Under the pieces are notes generated by a model. The model did not search any database, was not told the origin of the DNA, and saw nothing but the letters and a program-made list of their open reading frames with translations. Below are positions 35,513 to 44,121 of a stretch of 64,000 nucleotides of DNA, in pieces. The DNA is from Arenibacter certesii DSM 19833 (GTDB lineage Bacteria; Bacteroidota; Bacteroidia; Flavobacteriales; Flavobacteriaceae). Made by a program: the position numbers and the translations under genes. Every line of letters begins with the position of its first letter. Positions within the stretch are counted from its first letter, which is position 1. The stretch is from NCBI RefSeq assembly GCF_000429545.1, contig NZ_AUCB01000004.1:155464-219463 (forward strand), given 5' to 3'.

Positions 35513-37501
35513 TTATTCCTGTTCTTGTAAAGCTTTGATCTCGTCACGCAATTTAGCGGCTTGCATAAAATCCAGCTCTTTGGCCGCTTTCTCCATAGCC
35601 TTCCGCTTTTCCTTTATCATCTTTTCCTTTTGGGGCTGTGTCAAGTACATCATATCAGGTTCTGCAGCTCTCATTCCCTCCTTTTCAAAGTGATAGGTAG
35701 AAACCGAATTTTTCGCAAGCACACTGTCCAAACTTTTATTCAAAGCAGTAGGAGTGATATTATGCTTTGTATTGTAATTGGTCTGCTTTTCCCTGCGGTA
35801 ATTGGTCTCATCTATCGTCTGTTGCATGCTCTTGGTAATCTTATCCGCATACATAATCGCCTTACCCTCTAAGTGTCTTGCCGCCCTTCCCACGGTTTGG
35901 GTTAGCGATCTAGAGCTTCGTAAAAAGCCTTCTTTATCGGCATCCAAAATAGCTACTAAGGAGACTTCAGGTAAATCGAGACCTTCTCTCAGTAGGTTAA
36001 CCCCAATAAGAACATCAAATATGCCTTTACGGAGGTCCTGCATTATTTCAACCCGTTCCAAAGTATCTACATCACTGTGTATATACCTACACCTTACACT
36101 TATTCTGGTGAGGTATTTTGCCAATTCTTCAGCCATCCGTTTGGTCAAGGTGGTTACTAAGGTCCGCTCGTCTTTTTCAACTCGAATTTGAATCTCTTCA
36201 ATAAGATCGTCGATCTGGTTTAAACTAGGGCGCACTTCAATAATAGGGTCCAACAGCCCTGTGGGGCGTATTACCTGTTCCACATAGATTCCTTGGCTCA
36301 ATTCCAATTCATAATCTGCTGGGGTAGCACTAACGTAGATCACCTGATTCTGGAGCGCTTCAAACTCCTCAAATTTCAAGGGGCGGTTATCCATAGCCGC
36401 GGGAAGCCTAAATCCATAATCCACTAAATTTTCTTTTCTAGACCTATCCCCACCATACATGGCATGTACCTGTGGAATGGTAACGTGACTCTCATCAACC
36501 ACCATTAAATAATCGTCAGGAAAATAATCCAACAAACAGAACGGGCGAGTACCGGGTAACCTACCATCCAAGTATCTAGAGTAGTTTTCTATACCAGAAC
36601 AATAGCCCAATTCCCGAATCATCTCCAAATCAAAATTGGTACGCTCTTCCAAGCGCTTTGCTTCCAAATGCTTTCCTATTTCCTTAAAATAGGCCACCTG
36701 CTTCACCATATCTTCCTGAATTTGGTGAATGGCATTCTGGAGCACATCTGGGGAAGTCACAAACATATTCGCAGGATACAGCGTCAATTGATCGTATTTT
36801 TCAAGAATCCTATTCTTGAGCGGATCAAAGGCCTCAATTTCTTCAATCTCATCCCCAAAGAAATGAATTCTAAAGGCATGGTCAGAATAACTGGGGAATA
36901 CGTCTACTACATCTCCCTTCACCCTAAAATTTCCGTTCTTAAAATCGGCCGTAGTTCTAGAATATAAACTTTGTACTAATAGATGTAGGAGTTTAGTCCT
37001 TGAAATTACCTGATCTTTATGTACGTTAATTACGTTCTTTTTAAATTCCACCGGATTCCCTATTCCGTATAAACAAGATACGGAGGCTACCACTAGAACA
37101 TCCCTTCTTCCGGAGAGTAGGGAGGAGGTAGTGCTCAATCGCAACTTTTCAATGTCCTCATTTATGGAAAGGTCTTTTTCTATATAGGTTCCGCTACTGG
37201 GGATATAAGCTTCTGGTTGATAGTAATCGTAGTAGGAGACAAAATATTCCACGGCATTCTCTGGAAAAAATTGTTTAAACTCCGAATACAACTGGGCTGC
37301 TAAGGTTTTGTTATGGGCAAGCACCAAAGTAGGGCGTTGCACCTCTTCTACTACATTAGCCACGGTAAAGGTCTTCCCAGATCCCGTAACACCTAATAGG
37401 GTCTGGTAACGGACATCGGTATCCAAACCTTCCCGTAACTGTTTAATTGCCGACGGCTGATCGCCCGTAGGTTTAAAATCCGAAACAACTTTAAATTTCA
37501 T
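35513..37501 (-). CDS. uvrB: excinuclease ABC subunit B
   Basis: A 662-residue nucleotide-excision-repair helicase. Walker A is GVTGSGKTF; the beta-hairpin region is YFVSYYDYYQPEAYIPSSGTYIEKDLSINEDI; VVDESHVTIPQ is the DEAD-like box; LLREGLDLPEVSLVAILDADKEGFLRS and QTVGRAARH are helicase motifs V and VI; and the C-terminal about 35 residues (KEKMIKEKRKAMEKAAKELDFMQAAKLRDEIKAL) form the UVR domain that binds UvrC. Complete and intact. Confidence 0.98.
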   Translation of the reverse strand: MKFKVVSDFKPTGDQPSAIKQLREGLDTDVRYQTLLGVTGSGKTFTVANVVEEVQRPTLVLAHNKTLAAQLYSEFKQFFPENAVEYFVSYYDYYQPEAYIPSSGTYIEKDLSINEDIEKLRLSTTSSLLSGRRDVLVVASVSCLYGIGNPVEFKKNVINVHKDQVISRTKLLHLLVQSLYSRTTADFKNGNFRVKGDVVDVFPSYSDHAFRIHFFGDEIEEIEAFDPLKNRILEKYDQLTLYPANMFVTSPDVLQNAIHQIQEDMVKQVAYFKEIGKHLEAKRLEERTNFDLEMIRELGYCSGIENYSRYLDGRLPGTRPFCLLDYFPDDYLMVVDESHVTIPQVHAMYGGDRSRKENLVDYGFRLPAAMDNRPLKFEEFEALQNQVIYVSATPADYELELSQGIYVEQVIRPTGLLDPIIEVRPSLNQIDDLIEEIQIRVEKDERTLVTTLTKRMAEELAKYLTRISVRCRYIHSDVDTLERVEIMQDLRKGIFDVLIGVNLLREGLDLPEVSLVAILDADKEGFLRSSRSLTQTVGRAARHLEGKAIMYADKITKSMQQTIDETNYRREKQTNYNTKHNITPTALNKSLDSVLAKNSVSTYHFEKEGMRAAEPDMMYLTQPQKEKMIKEKRKAMEKAAKELDFMQAAKLRDEIKALQEQE

Positions 37502-37659
37502 TTTTTAAAAATACTAAAACCTGCCCAATAGCCTTTGCGCTTTAGCTAGAATTTAAGACTGTAATGGTTGCGGTACTAATTTTCGAAGTTTAAAACATAC
37601 TTTTATTAGGCTCAAATTTCTCAAAAGTGTGTTAGCAGTCTAAAAGAAATGCGGCTATT

Positions 37660-38493
37660 CTATAAATCCCGTCGCTTCAATAATGCATAAGACAGGTAAA
37701 TAAAAATGGCCGTCCAGCATAATACTATCAAAATTTCATGGAAATGTACATTGTAGTCCTTGTTAAACTCTTCTCCCATTTGTGCCACTACACTCTGCAC
37801 TGCTTTAAATCGGGATACAGGTTCTTTGATGAGGTTAGACATGGATTCCAGCGGAAGGTATTTCATAAAAGTGGCTGAGGCTTCGCTTCCGGCCAACCAC
37901 CATACCAAAAATCGCAGGGCTAAATTCTCTATAGCAAACCATACAATTAGGAAGCCTAGTGCAAAAGCCGATCGCTTTACCAATATCCCCAAGAAAAGAC
38001 AGAAGGAAAAGAAACCCAATAATTTAAAAAAGTAGGCGACGAGGTATTCCAAACCGGATAAAATTATAGAAATCTCCGTGTAATCGGAATAAATCAACCC
38101 TAAAACCAAGGAGACTAGAAATACAAATAGGGTAGAGATTAGGGAGAATGTAAAAACCGTAAGAAATTTAGAGGCAATAAATTCCTTCTTGCTAAGTCCG
38201 TCTATTAAATTTTGCTTTATGGTCTTATTGCTGTATTCGTTGGCCATCATGGAGACGATTACAATGGCGAAGAACAGTTTTAATCCCCCAGCAATCCAAG
38301 TGTTCAAATGCCATATATAGGGGAAATTAAAAACGCCCTGATCGGCAATGTGGAACTTAACCGGACCGATATCAAACTTTATGGCCGCCAATAATGCCAT
38401 GCATAAAAGTAGGGTGAAATAGGATATTATTAGGATTTTACTGGCCCTATTATTCCACAACTTTATAAATTCTATCTGTAATAATCGCAACAT
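37660..38493 (-). CDS. ABC-2 type transporter permease
   Basis: A 277-residue membrane protein with about six helices, starting MLRLLQIEFIKLWNNRASK, the typical opening of ABC-2 permeases (FxKLxxxR). NEYSNKTIKQNLIDGLSKKEFIASKFL (about 87-113) is the conserved cytosolic coupling segment (the 'EYRxxTLK/Q' helix). It lies 21 bp behind the ATPase gene and functions with it. The substrate is unknown; such pairs export antibiotics, peptides or lipids, or act in gliding-related export. Confidence 0.85.
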   Translation of the reverse strand: MLRLLQIEFIKLWNNRASKILIISYFTLLLCMALLAAIKFDIGPVKFHIADQGVFNFPYIWHLNTWIAGGLKLFFAIVIVSMMANEYSNKTIKQNLIDGLSKKEFIASKFLTVFTFSLISTLFVFLVSLVLGLIYSDYTEISIILSGLEYLVAYFFKLLGFFSFCLFLGILVKRSAFALGFLIVWFAIENLALRFLVWWLAGSEASATFMKYLPLESMSNLIKEPVSRFKAVQSVVAQMGEEFNKDYNVHFHEILIVLCWTAIFIYLSYALLKRRDL

Positions 38494-38514
38494 AATTTAG
38501 ATTGGTTAGGCAGT

Positions 38515-39423
38515 TTAAGCTTGTTTTTGGGTATTGTTGGTAAGGGTAAGGAATTGTTCTTCCAGGCTCTCTTTTCGTTTTACCAAATGGGAAAGAACTA
38601 TACCCTTTTCAAATAAATGCTGATTTAGGGTCTTAGCATCCATTTCTTCTTTTAGGATGACTTTTATCAACCCGTTTTCATGCTTTACTGTACCAAAACT
38701 GGCATGTTTTTCAAGAAAATCGAGCAACGCTTCGGTTTGGTCCGATTTTAATTCGAAAAAGCCATAACTAGCGAGCATATCCTCAACGCGTCCTGAATAT
38801 AATTTTTCTCCTTTTCTGAGAATTACAACATGACTACAGACCTTCTCAACCTCATCCAATAAATGGGAAGCTAATAAAATGGTGGTACCTTGTGAAGCGA
38901 TCTTTTTTATAATTTCCCTTATCTGATGGATTCCTTGTGGATCCAGGCCGTTGGTGGGTTCGTCCAGGATTAATATCTCGGGATCGTTAAGTAGGGCAGA
39001 GGCGATGGCTAAACGCTGCTTCATCCCTAGGGAATATGTGCTAAACTTACTGTTCTTACGTTCTAGGAGCCCTACTAATTCCAGCTTTTCCTCTATTTTA
39101 TCATTAGGTACTTCCTTAATCTTGCAGACCAATTTCAAATTTTGAATGGCAGTCATATAGGGATAGAAGTTGGGGCGCTCTATAATAGCTCCCACCTTTT
39201 TTAAGGCTTGATGCGTAGTAAGCCTACCATTGAACCAAGAGAACCTACCTCCACTGGGGTTTACTACATTCAGTACAATACCAAGGGTGGTGGACTTCCC
39301 ACTACCGTTGGGGCCTAGGATTCCGTATACATTTCCTTTTTCAATAGTAAAGGAGAGGTCTTTTACAGCAGTGAGAAAACCAAATTTTTTGGTCAGGTTG
39401 GTAACAGTTAAAATCGCTTCCAA
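38515..39423 (-). CDS. ABC-2 transporter ATP-binding protein
   Basis: A 302-residue ATPase of the bacitracin/CcmA-like group. Walker A LGPNGSGKSTTLG, signature YSLGMKQRLAIASAL (here S-L-G-M-K rather than SGGQ, usual in this group), Walker B ILILDEPTNGLDPQG and H-loop LLASHLLDEVEKVC are all present. A C-terminal extension (about 220-302) is typical for CcmA-like proteins. First gene of a two-gene operon with the permease. Confidence 0.92.
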   Translation of the reverse strand: MEAILTVTNLTKKFGFLTAVKDLSFTIEKGNVYGILGPNGSGKSTTLGIVLNVVNPSGGRFSWFNGRLTTHQALKKVGAIIERPNFYPYMTAIQNLKLVCKIKEVPNDKIEEKLELVGLLERKNSKFSTYSLGMKQRLAIASALLNDPEILILDEPTNGLDPQGIHQIREIIKKIASQGTTILLASHLLDEVEKVCSHVVILRKGEKLYSGRVEDMLASYGFFELKSDQTEALLDFLEKHASFGTVKHENGLIKVILKEEMDAKTLNQHLFEKGIVLSHLVKRKESLEEQFLTLTNNTQKQA

Positions 39424-40118
39424 ATTAGGTGGGTTTTCAGTGGTTTGTAGCTAGATGACGAACAACTGGTGGTTTTGTTACAATGTAAAGAAAATAATGT
39501 GATTTTCAATTATGGATTCATCCTATATGTCTTCCTTCTATTTGTAATCACGGTTCTAAATATTAATACACGTAATGCTTTTGGAAGGTAATTCTACAAA
39601 CGTAAGCCGCTTTTGTAAAAGTGGGTGCATCATGTACGTATTATGGTTGTTGTAAAGTAGATGAGAGTCAATTAAGATAATAGGATATAGAATTACATTT
39701 TAACTTATAGTACAGCAGTGCTTTAAAACGTTTGAACGTGGGTTTATTACATCAAAATTTAATTTAGGAATACGGTCTTTTAAGAAATAGTATAAACGGC
39801 ACGGTTCCTGTGTCTTATGGGTACTGTTGTACCGTTTTTTTGAAAAGGGGTTCAAATTACGACTCATGTAAGCCGCAAATAGGATTCTAGCCTACTTTAG
39901 ACATGGTATACTATCTTGGTTTTAAAAAAAAGTCAATTTGAGAATTGCATAAATATTGATATTTTATAGAGGAGAGGAAAGCAAAAATATCGCTGTTGGA
40001 TATCCCCTTTTTATCATTTTTAAATTTTAAATGATGGGTAGGTTATGTATATTGGATTAAAACATGCTAAAATATACAACAGCACAACTTTTAAATACGA
40101 TAAATAAAATAACACCTT
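39424..40118. other. 695-bp intergenic region with an orphan terminator
   Basis: Longest gene-free stretch. It contains the promoter region of the leftward ABC operon, then AT-rich DNA, a rightward terminator-like hairpin at 39795-39841, and about 280 bp more before the next rightward gene. The hairpin has no gene upstream on its strand, so it might end a small RNA transcribed within 39430-39840. No conserved RNA is recognised. Confidence 0.45.
39795..39841 (+). terminator. orphan intrinsic terminator
   Basis: AACGGCAC (39795-39802) pairs with GTACCGTT (39829-39836) with one mismatch, followed by a T7 run. The nearest upstream gene on the plus strand is more than 4 kb away. Confidence 0.5.
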
Positions 40119-41198
40119 ATGTCAGAAAAATTAATGTCCAAAAAAAAGCCGGCCTTTCCGGTCAGCGAAAAGTTGGACGCTTACTTAGCCCATTACAGTC
40201 GGAAAACAGAAATTCCGATTTTCTATGATGACCTTCTTAGGTTCTCTGGCTCCGTAGCGGTTTACGATGCTGATGATAAGGATACACTTTGGGTGAGGGT
40301 CTTTTACAGTGAGTATGATAGGATGGAGATAGATAGTAGTCTAAAAAAAGTTTATTCCATTTTGCATTCTGATGGGAGTGATAGTATTTTCCCCTTTTTA
40401 AATGTAGATGCGGTGGATTTTTGCACCTTTGGGAACTCTAAACCGTTTAGGATAAGGGTTAGGAATGTCCTTAATGATAACTTCACCTATTTTTATGTAA
40501 AAAAGACGGATGCTTCTAGAATTTACGGTCTAGAACTAGAACATATGTTATCTCCTTATAACTTAAACTTTCTGGTGTATAAGGATACTTTAATAGAGGA
40601 ACATATAGCTGGAATTCCAGGTGATGTGTTTATTAAAGACTTTTTACCTAAGTGTACGGAATCAGAAAAATCCCAGTTGGCAAAGGAGTTTGTCAAGTTT
40701 AACGAGCGCTGTATGATCCGACTCTTGGGAGATATGCGTTCTTATAATTACGTGATTGTGCCTACTCATGATTTTGATCATGTGGTCTATAGAATACGGG
40801 CAATCGATTTTGACCAGCAGTGCTATGAAGGTAAATTAAAGGTTTACCGACCTCAGTTTTTTAAGGAAAACTATTTAATGGTTATGTTGGTCAAAGATAA
40901 ACTACAACGTAATTCCGTGGATCAATATAAAATCGAAGAACGCTCCATAGTAGCAAAAAGAATTTTGAGTTCCGGTAATAGAATCAAGAGGTTGATTTCA
41001 ATTAGTAAGTCCGACAAGATCTCGATTCCTGAAAATATAGAAGCGCTGTCCCAACATATACACGACCTTACAGGTGATATCGCTTTTAAGGATTGTAAGT
41101 CGATGGGAGAAGTGCTAGCCTTAGCGTTGGATTTTGTAAAAAGGAATTATGAGGATGTTAGTATGAAGCAGATTTTAGAAAATAAGATAAAGTTCTAA
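40119..41198 (+). CDS. conserved protein with kinase-like GDxxxxxN...DFD signature
   Basis: A 359-residue soluble protein that I cannot assign to a named family. In the middle, CMIRLLGDMRSYNYVIVP (Gly204-Asp205 ... Asn210) followed 20 residues later by RIRAIDFDQQCYEG (Asp230-Phe231-Asp232) resembles the catalytic loop and metal-binding DFD/DxD of aminoglycoside-phosphotransferase or HipA-like kinases, in which a catalytic Asp is followed by Asn and then by IDFxD. The N-terminal half (about 20-170) is strand-rich. The C-terminal about 100 residues are helical. If the motif is real it would be a small-molecule or protein kinase; no glycine-rich loop is evident. Monocistronic. Confidence 0.55.
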   Translation: MSEKLMSKKKPAFPVSEKLDAYLAHYSRKTEIPIFYDDLLRFSGSVAVYDADDKDTLWVRVFYSEYDRMEIDSSLKKVYSILHSDGSDSIFPFLNVDAVDFCTFGNSKPFRIRVRNVLNDNFTYFYVKKTDASRIYGLELEHMLSPYNLNFLVYKDTLIEEHIAGIPGDVFIKDFLPKCTESEKSQLAKEFVKFNERCMIRLLGDMRSYNYVIVPTHDFDHVVYRIRAIDFDQQCYEGKLKVYRPQFFKENYLMVMLVKDKLQRNSVDQYKIEERSIVAKRILSSGNRIKRLISISKSDKISIPENIEALSQHIHDLTGDIAFKDCKSMGEVLALALDFVKRNYEDVSMKQILENKIKF

Positions 41199-41242
41199 TA
41201 TCCTCTAATATAGTATTACAGATTTATGAGACCTATTTAAAT

Positions 41243-41274
41243 GAATAAGGGAAGTTTTAAATCTTCCCTTATTC
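41243..41274. terminator. candidate bidirectional terminator between convergent genes
   Basis: GAATAAGGGAAG (41243-41254) pairs perfectly with CTTCCCTTATTC (41263-41274). T-runs after it are short, so strength is uncertain. Confidence 0.55.
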
Positions 41275-41285
41275 TGTTGCAGTCC

Positions 41286-42344
41286 TTAGCTCTTCTGTTC
41301 CTTGTTGAAATACACAAGGTAGTAATACATCTGTCGTTCTTCATCCCAGCCTTTTTCCACAAACTTTTCTGCAGATTCTGGGTTGATGAAATCCAATTTT
41401 ATCTGGATATTGGTGTCTAGGTTAATAACGTTTTTTATCTTTTTTCGTGCATCCGAAACCGCTTTGTTCACAATATCAAAGGAAGCAACATCCTCTATAC
41501 TGTATTTTGGCCCTTTTTCTTCCTTATAGTGCTTAAACTCAGGGATAAGCTCCGGGTTTTCCATCACTTCGTTTAAGAAATTGGTCTCTTCAAAAGAATC
41601 GTTTTTTGCAAAATGGTTCACGGCCCTATTCATAAAAAGAACCTCTTGTTGTTTGTCTTCCGCTGGTAGGACTACGTCCTTGGCAAAGTTCTGACAAAAT
41701 TTCAAGTAGTTTTTTGTTTTAAAGTTATCGTCGGATAAGGGTTCTACATCCAAGAAATTTTCTAACCAATACTTGGCGTCGTAACGGTTGCTATCTACGG
41801 ATAATACTTTGTAGCCTGCTTCTCTTTCGGTATTAAAGATTAAGCAGCCTTTGTCTAATTTATTGATGTTAATTCCCTGTTGTACCAATATATCTAGATT
41901 AGCACCGTTTTCTTGGAATTGAAGGAAGTCATGCTTCAATTCGCTTTTAAATATTCCTACTGCATTTACCTTTACATTATCTAACATTAAATCTGTAAGG
42001 TAGGTAACGTAAAGCTCACCACTTTTAATGTGTGGGTGATTGGACTGGTCGAACAAATGGGCAGCGACTTTTTTAGAATTTTCGTGGAGGGTATTTGGAT
42101 CCTTGAAAATAGTGTCTACGATATTGTAGATTTCGTTGAACTCAAAATCTACTTCGTTGTAAAAATGGAAGTAATTTTCTTCCTTCTCCCTAAATGGTTT
42201 AAAGAAATATTCTTTTAATAGACCAGTAGTTTCATCATTAAGGGCAAACGGTTCTTCGGATAAAAAAACACCCTCACTCTTATTCTTATTTCCCACACGG
42301 TGTATGGAAATGGTTTCAATCTGGGTAGTATATAAATTGATCAT
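41286..42344 (-). CDS. nucleoid-associated protein (NdpA/YejK family)
   Basis: A 352-residue cytosolic protein of the NdpA/YejK (37-kDa nucleoid-associated) family. Family features are the N-terminal ETISIHRVGNK..., SEEPFALNDETTGLLKEYFFKPF, the central HIKSGELYVTYL...DNVKVNAVGIFKSE, and the C-terminal SFEETNFLNEVMEN. E. coli YejK associates with the nucleoid and topoisomerases. Its role here is unknown; in flavobacteria it is widespread as a single gene. Convergent with the kinase-like gene. Confidence 0.85.
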   Translation of the reverse strand: MINLYTTQIETISIHRVGNKNKSEGVFLSEEPFALNDETTGLLKEYFFKPFREKEENYFHFYNEVDFEFNEIYNIVDTIFKDPNTLHENSKKVAAHLFDQSNHPHIKSGELYVTYLTDLMLDNVKVNAVGIFKSELKHDFLQFQENGANLDILVQQGININKLDKGCLIFNTEREAGYKVLSVDSNRYDAKYWLENFLDVEPLSDDNFKTKNYLKFCQNFAKDVVLPAEDKQQEVLFMNRAVNHFAKNDSFEETNFLNEVMENPELIPEFKHYKEEKGPKYSIEDVASFDIVNKAVSDARKKIKNVINLDTNIQIKLDFINPESAEKFVEKGWDEERQMYYYLVYFNKEQKS

Positions 42345-42456
42345 AAAACTATTGTTAAGGGTTAAGTATTAGCGCACACTAGCGCTGACCGGAATAAAAC
42401 ACCAAGTCGATTCTAGGGTAAATAACATATTACAAAGGGATTGGTAATGCGGAAAA

Positions 42457-42963
42457 TTAATTCCAATTTTCATCAAAATCTAGGTCTTCGTAGTTGTCCA
42501 AGGTATTGTCAAAATCGAATTCGCTTTCGTCTGCCTCAAACTTCTTTTCTGGTGGGGAATCTGGAATTTCTCCAAAACTAAAAAGAATATTAGGATATAT
42601 TTGTCCGTCTGTTCTTTCTACAATATCGGCCAATTCTACAAAAAAGGTCCACATACTCAAAAAATCATAGACATAAATAAGCTTAGTGGAAGATTCTGTA
42701 ACCACATCCTGCAAAAGTACCTGGCTCATTAACCGAACATCTGAGCCACTTTCGCTCATATCAAACAGGGCAATTTCCTCATCTTGGTGCCATTCTTCGT
42801 CACAGGTGTAGAATGAAGCCATTTCATTCCCCAAAAAACCAAAAGCTTGGGTAATGGCATTATGAAACTCTTCCAAGGTAGTAGATCCCTCTATTTCTAT
42901 ATCCCTAAAGATATCATCTTCTGCATCTAGAATTACCCTTATTTTATATATCATCTCGTCCAT
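42457..42963 (-). CDS. pRiA4b ORF-3-like (IS1096 TnpR-type) acidic protein
   Basis: A 168-residue protein with a plasmid pRiA4b ORF-3-like domain (about 1-120: IYKIRVILDAEDDIFRDIEIEGSTTLEEFHNAITQAFGFLGNEMASFYTC) and a strongly acidic tail (DESEFDFDNTLDNYEDLDFDENW). The family name comes from a passenger of a mobile element, but stand-alone chromosomal copies are common and unrelated to transposition. An ATG three codons later (MIYKIRV) is an equally good start. Function unknown. Confidence 0.8.
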   Translation of the reverse strand: MDEMIYKIRVILDAEDDIFRDIEIEGSTTLEEFHNAITQAFGFLGNEMASFYTCDEEWHQDEEIALFDMSESGSDVRLMSQVLLQDVVTESSTKLIYVYDFLSMWTFFVELADIVERTDGQIYPNILFSFGEIPDSPPEKKFEADESEFDFDNTLDNYEDLDFDENWN

Positions 42964-42981
42964 ATTTTTGTGGTGGCAAAG

Positions 42982-44016
42982 TTACAAAGTTTTCCTCGTT
43001 TTAAAAGCATTTATGACTTCCAAAGCTAAATAGGACTGAAATCCAAATAGGAGGGAGGCCATGACCAAGTGTATAGCTTGTGTGGAAAAAGGGAAATCTA
43101 GGAAATACATTGCTAGCCCAGTAATTACTTCAATAAGCAACATAAATAGAACCCAATATATCTTAGAATATCCTAAATTATACTTTGTGATCCTAAAAGC
43201 GAGGTACAGGTTTAAAAGTACTATGATTATGGAGAAGGAGCGGTGTATGTAAAAATTAATATCGGGGTTGCTTAACCATAATTCTGGGGCACTATCCCCA
43301 TACACCATAATCTGTTCGTCTATAAACTGTCTTACTTGAGTTCCAAATACTACCTGTAATAGGGTGGCAAATAAGGTGATGAAAATTAAATTTTTGGCCA
43401 GTGTGTCCGGTTTGTTAGGCCTCACTTTTTCATTTGCGGCATGAATAATATAAAGGATGATACCCACAATAACCAAAGCCATTACCATATGAACGGTGAT
43501 TTTTGCAGGGGCAAGTACGGAGTACACAACTGTGGCGCCTAGCCATGCTTGGAAACCCATAGCAAATACGACTACCCAGGAGAGGATAGTAATCTTTTTC
43601 TTCCTTTTCCAATAGCGGAAGGAGGCTATTGCCATAATTAAGGTTCCTAGTCCTGCCAAAGCGCCAAAAAGCCTATTTATAAATTCTACCCAGGTATGTG
43701 ATGGATTAAATACTGCATAGTCGTGTTTGGTGTATAGGGACCAATTGTCGTCCTGAAAGCTATCAGCAGTAGTGAAATCTGACTTGGCTACTTGTAAGGT
43801 TTCATCTACTATGATGACCTGTCCTTTTTTAAATGCCCTTTGCGGCTGCCATTCCAGCTCAGAAATATCGGTAGGAGGAATGTAATATCCGAAACACTTA
43901 GGCCAATCTGGGCAGCCCATCCCGCTTCCTGTCATTCTTACCACAGCCCCTGCTATAATGACCAAATAAACCAAAACCAAAGCAACCTTGGCAATTTTTA
44001 TAAAATTATTCTGCAT
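42982..44016 (-). CDS. ctaA: haem A synthase (COX15/CtaA)
   Basis: A 344-residue membrane protein with eight helices that converts haem O to haem A for cytochrome oxidase. Conserved motifs: VRMTGSGMGCPDWPKCFGYYIPPT after helix 1 (with the Cys pair GCPDWPxC), HTWVEFINRL in helix 2 containing a haem-ligand His, a His in ITVHMVMAL, and the fourth-repeat IHRSFSIIIVLLNL and QAIHLVMASLLFG. The catalytic Glu of the family is visible in WVEFINR. Followed within 20 bp by the pRiA4b-like gene. Confidence 0.95.
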   Translation of the reverse strand: MQNNFIKIAKVALVLVYLVIIAGAVVRMTGSGMGCPDWPKCFGYYIPPTDISELEWQPQRAFKKGQVIIVDETLQVAKSDFTTADSFQDDNWSLYTKHDYAVFNPSHTWVEFINRLFGALAGLGTLIMAIASFRYWKRKKKITILSWVVVFAMGFQAWLGATVVYSVLAPAKITVHMVMALVIVGIILYIIHAANEKVRPNKPDTLAKNLIFITLFATLLQVVFGTQVRQFIDEQIMVYGDSAPELWLSNPDINFYIHRSFSIIIVLLNLYLAFRITKYNLGYSKIYWVLFMLLIEVITGLAMYFLDFPFSTQAIHLVMASLLFGFQSYLALEVINAFKTRKTL

Positions 44017-44121
44017 CTGAAAGATTGAAAGCGTTTCTTAATACTGTATATACCATTCTTTTGTCCACTTTTATTATTTCTAAAGTGGATCATAACTTTT
44101 AAAAGGATTTGCCATGGTAGC

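Noticed and set aside
35445..35872. Rightward ORFs opposite uvrB
   Set aside because: Antisense shadows of uvrB with no family pattern.
39841..39870. tRNA-like GGTTCAAAT segment
   Set aside because: No acceptor, D or anticodon arms can be folded around it.
42457..42963. Transposon-related function for the pRiA4b ORF-3-like protein
   Set aside because: No terminal repeats or transposase nearby; the family name is historical.
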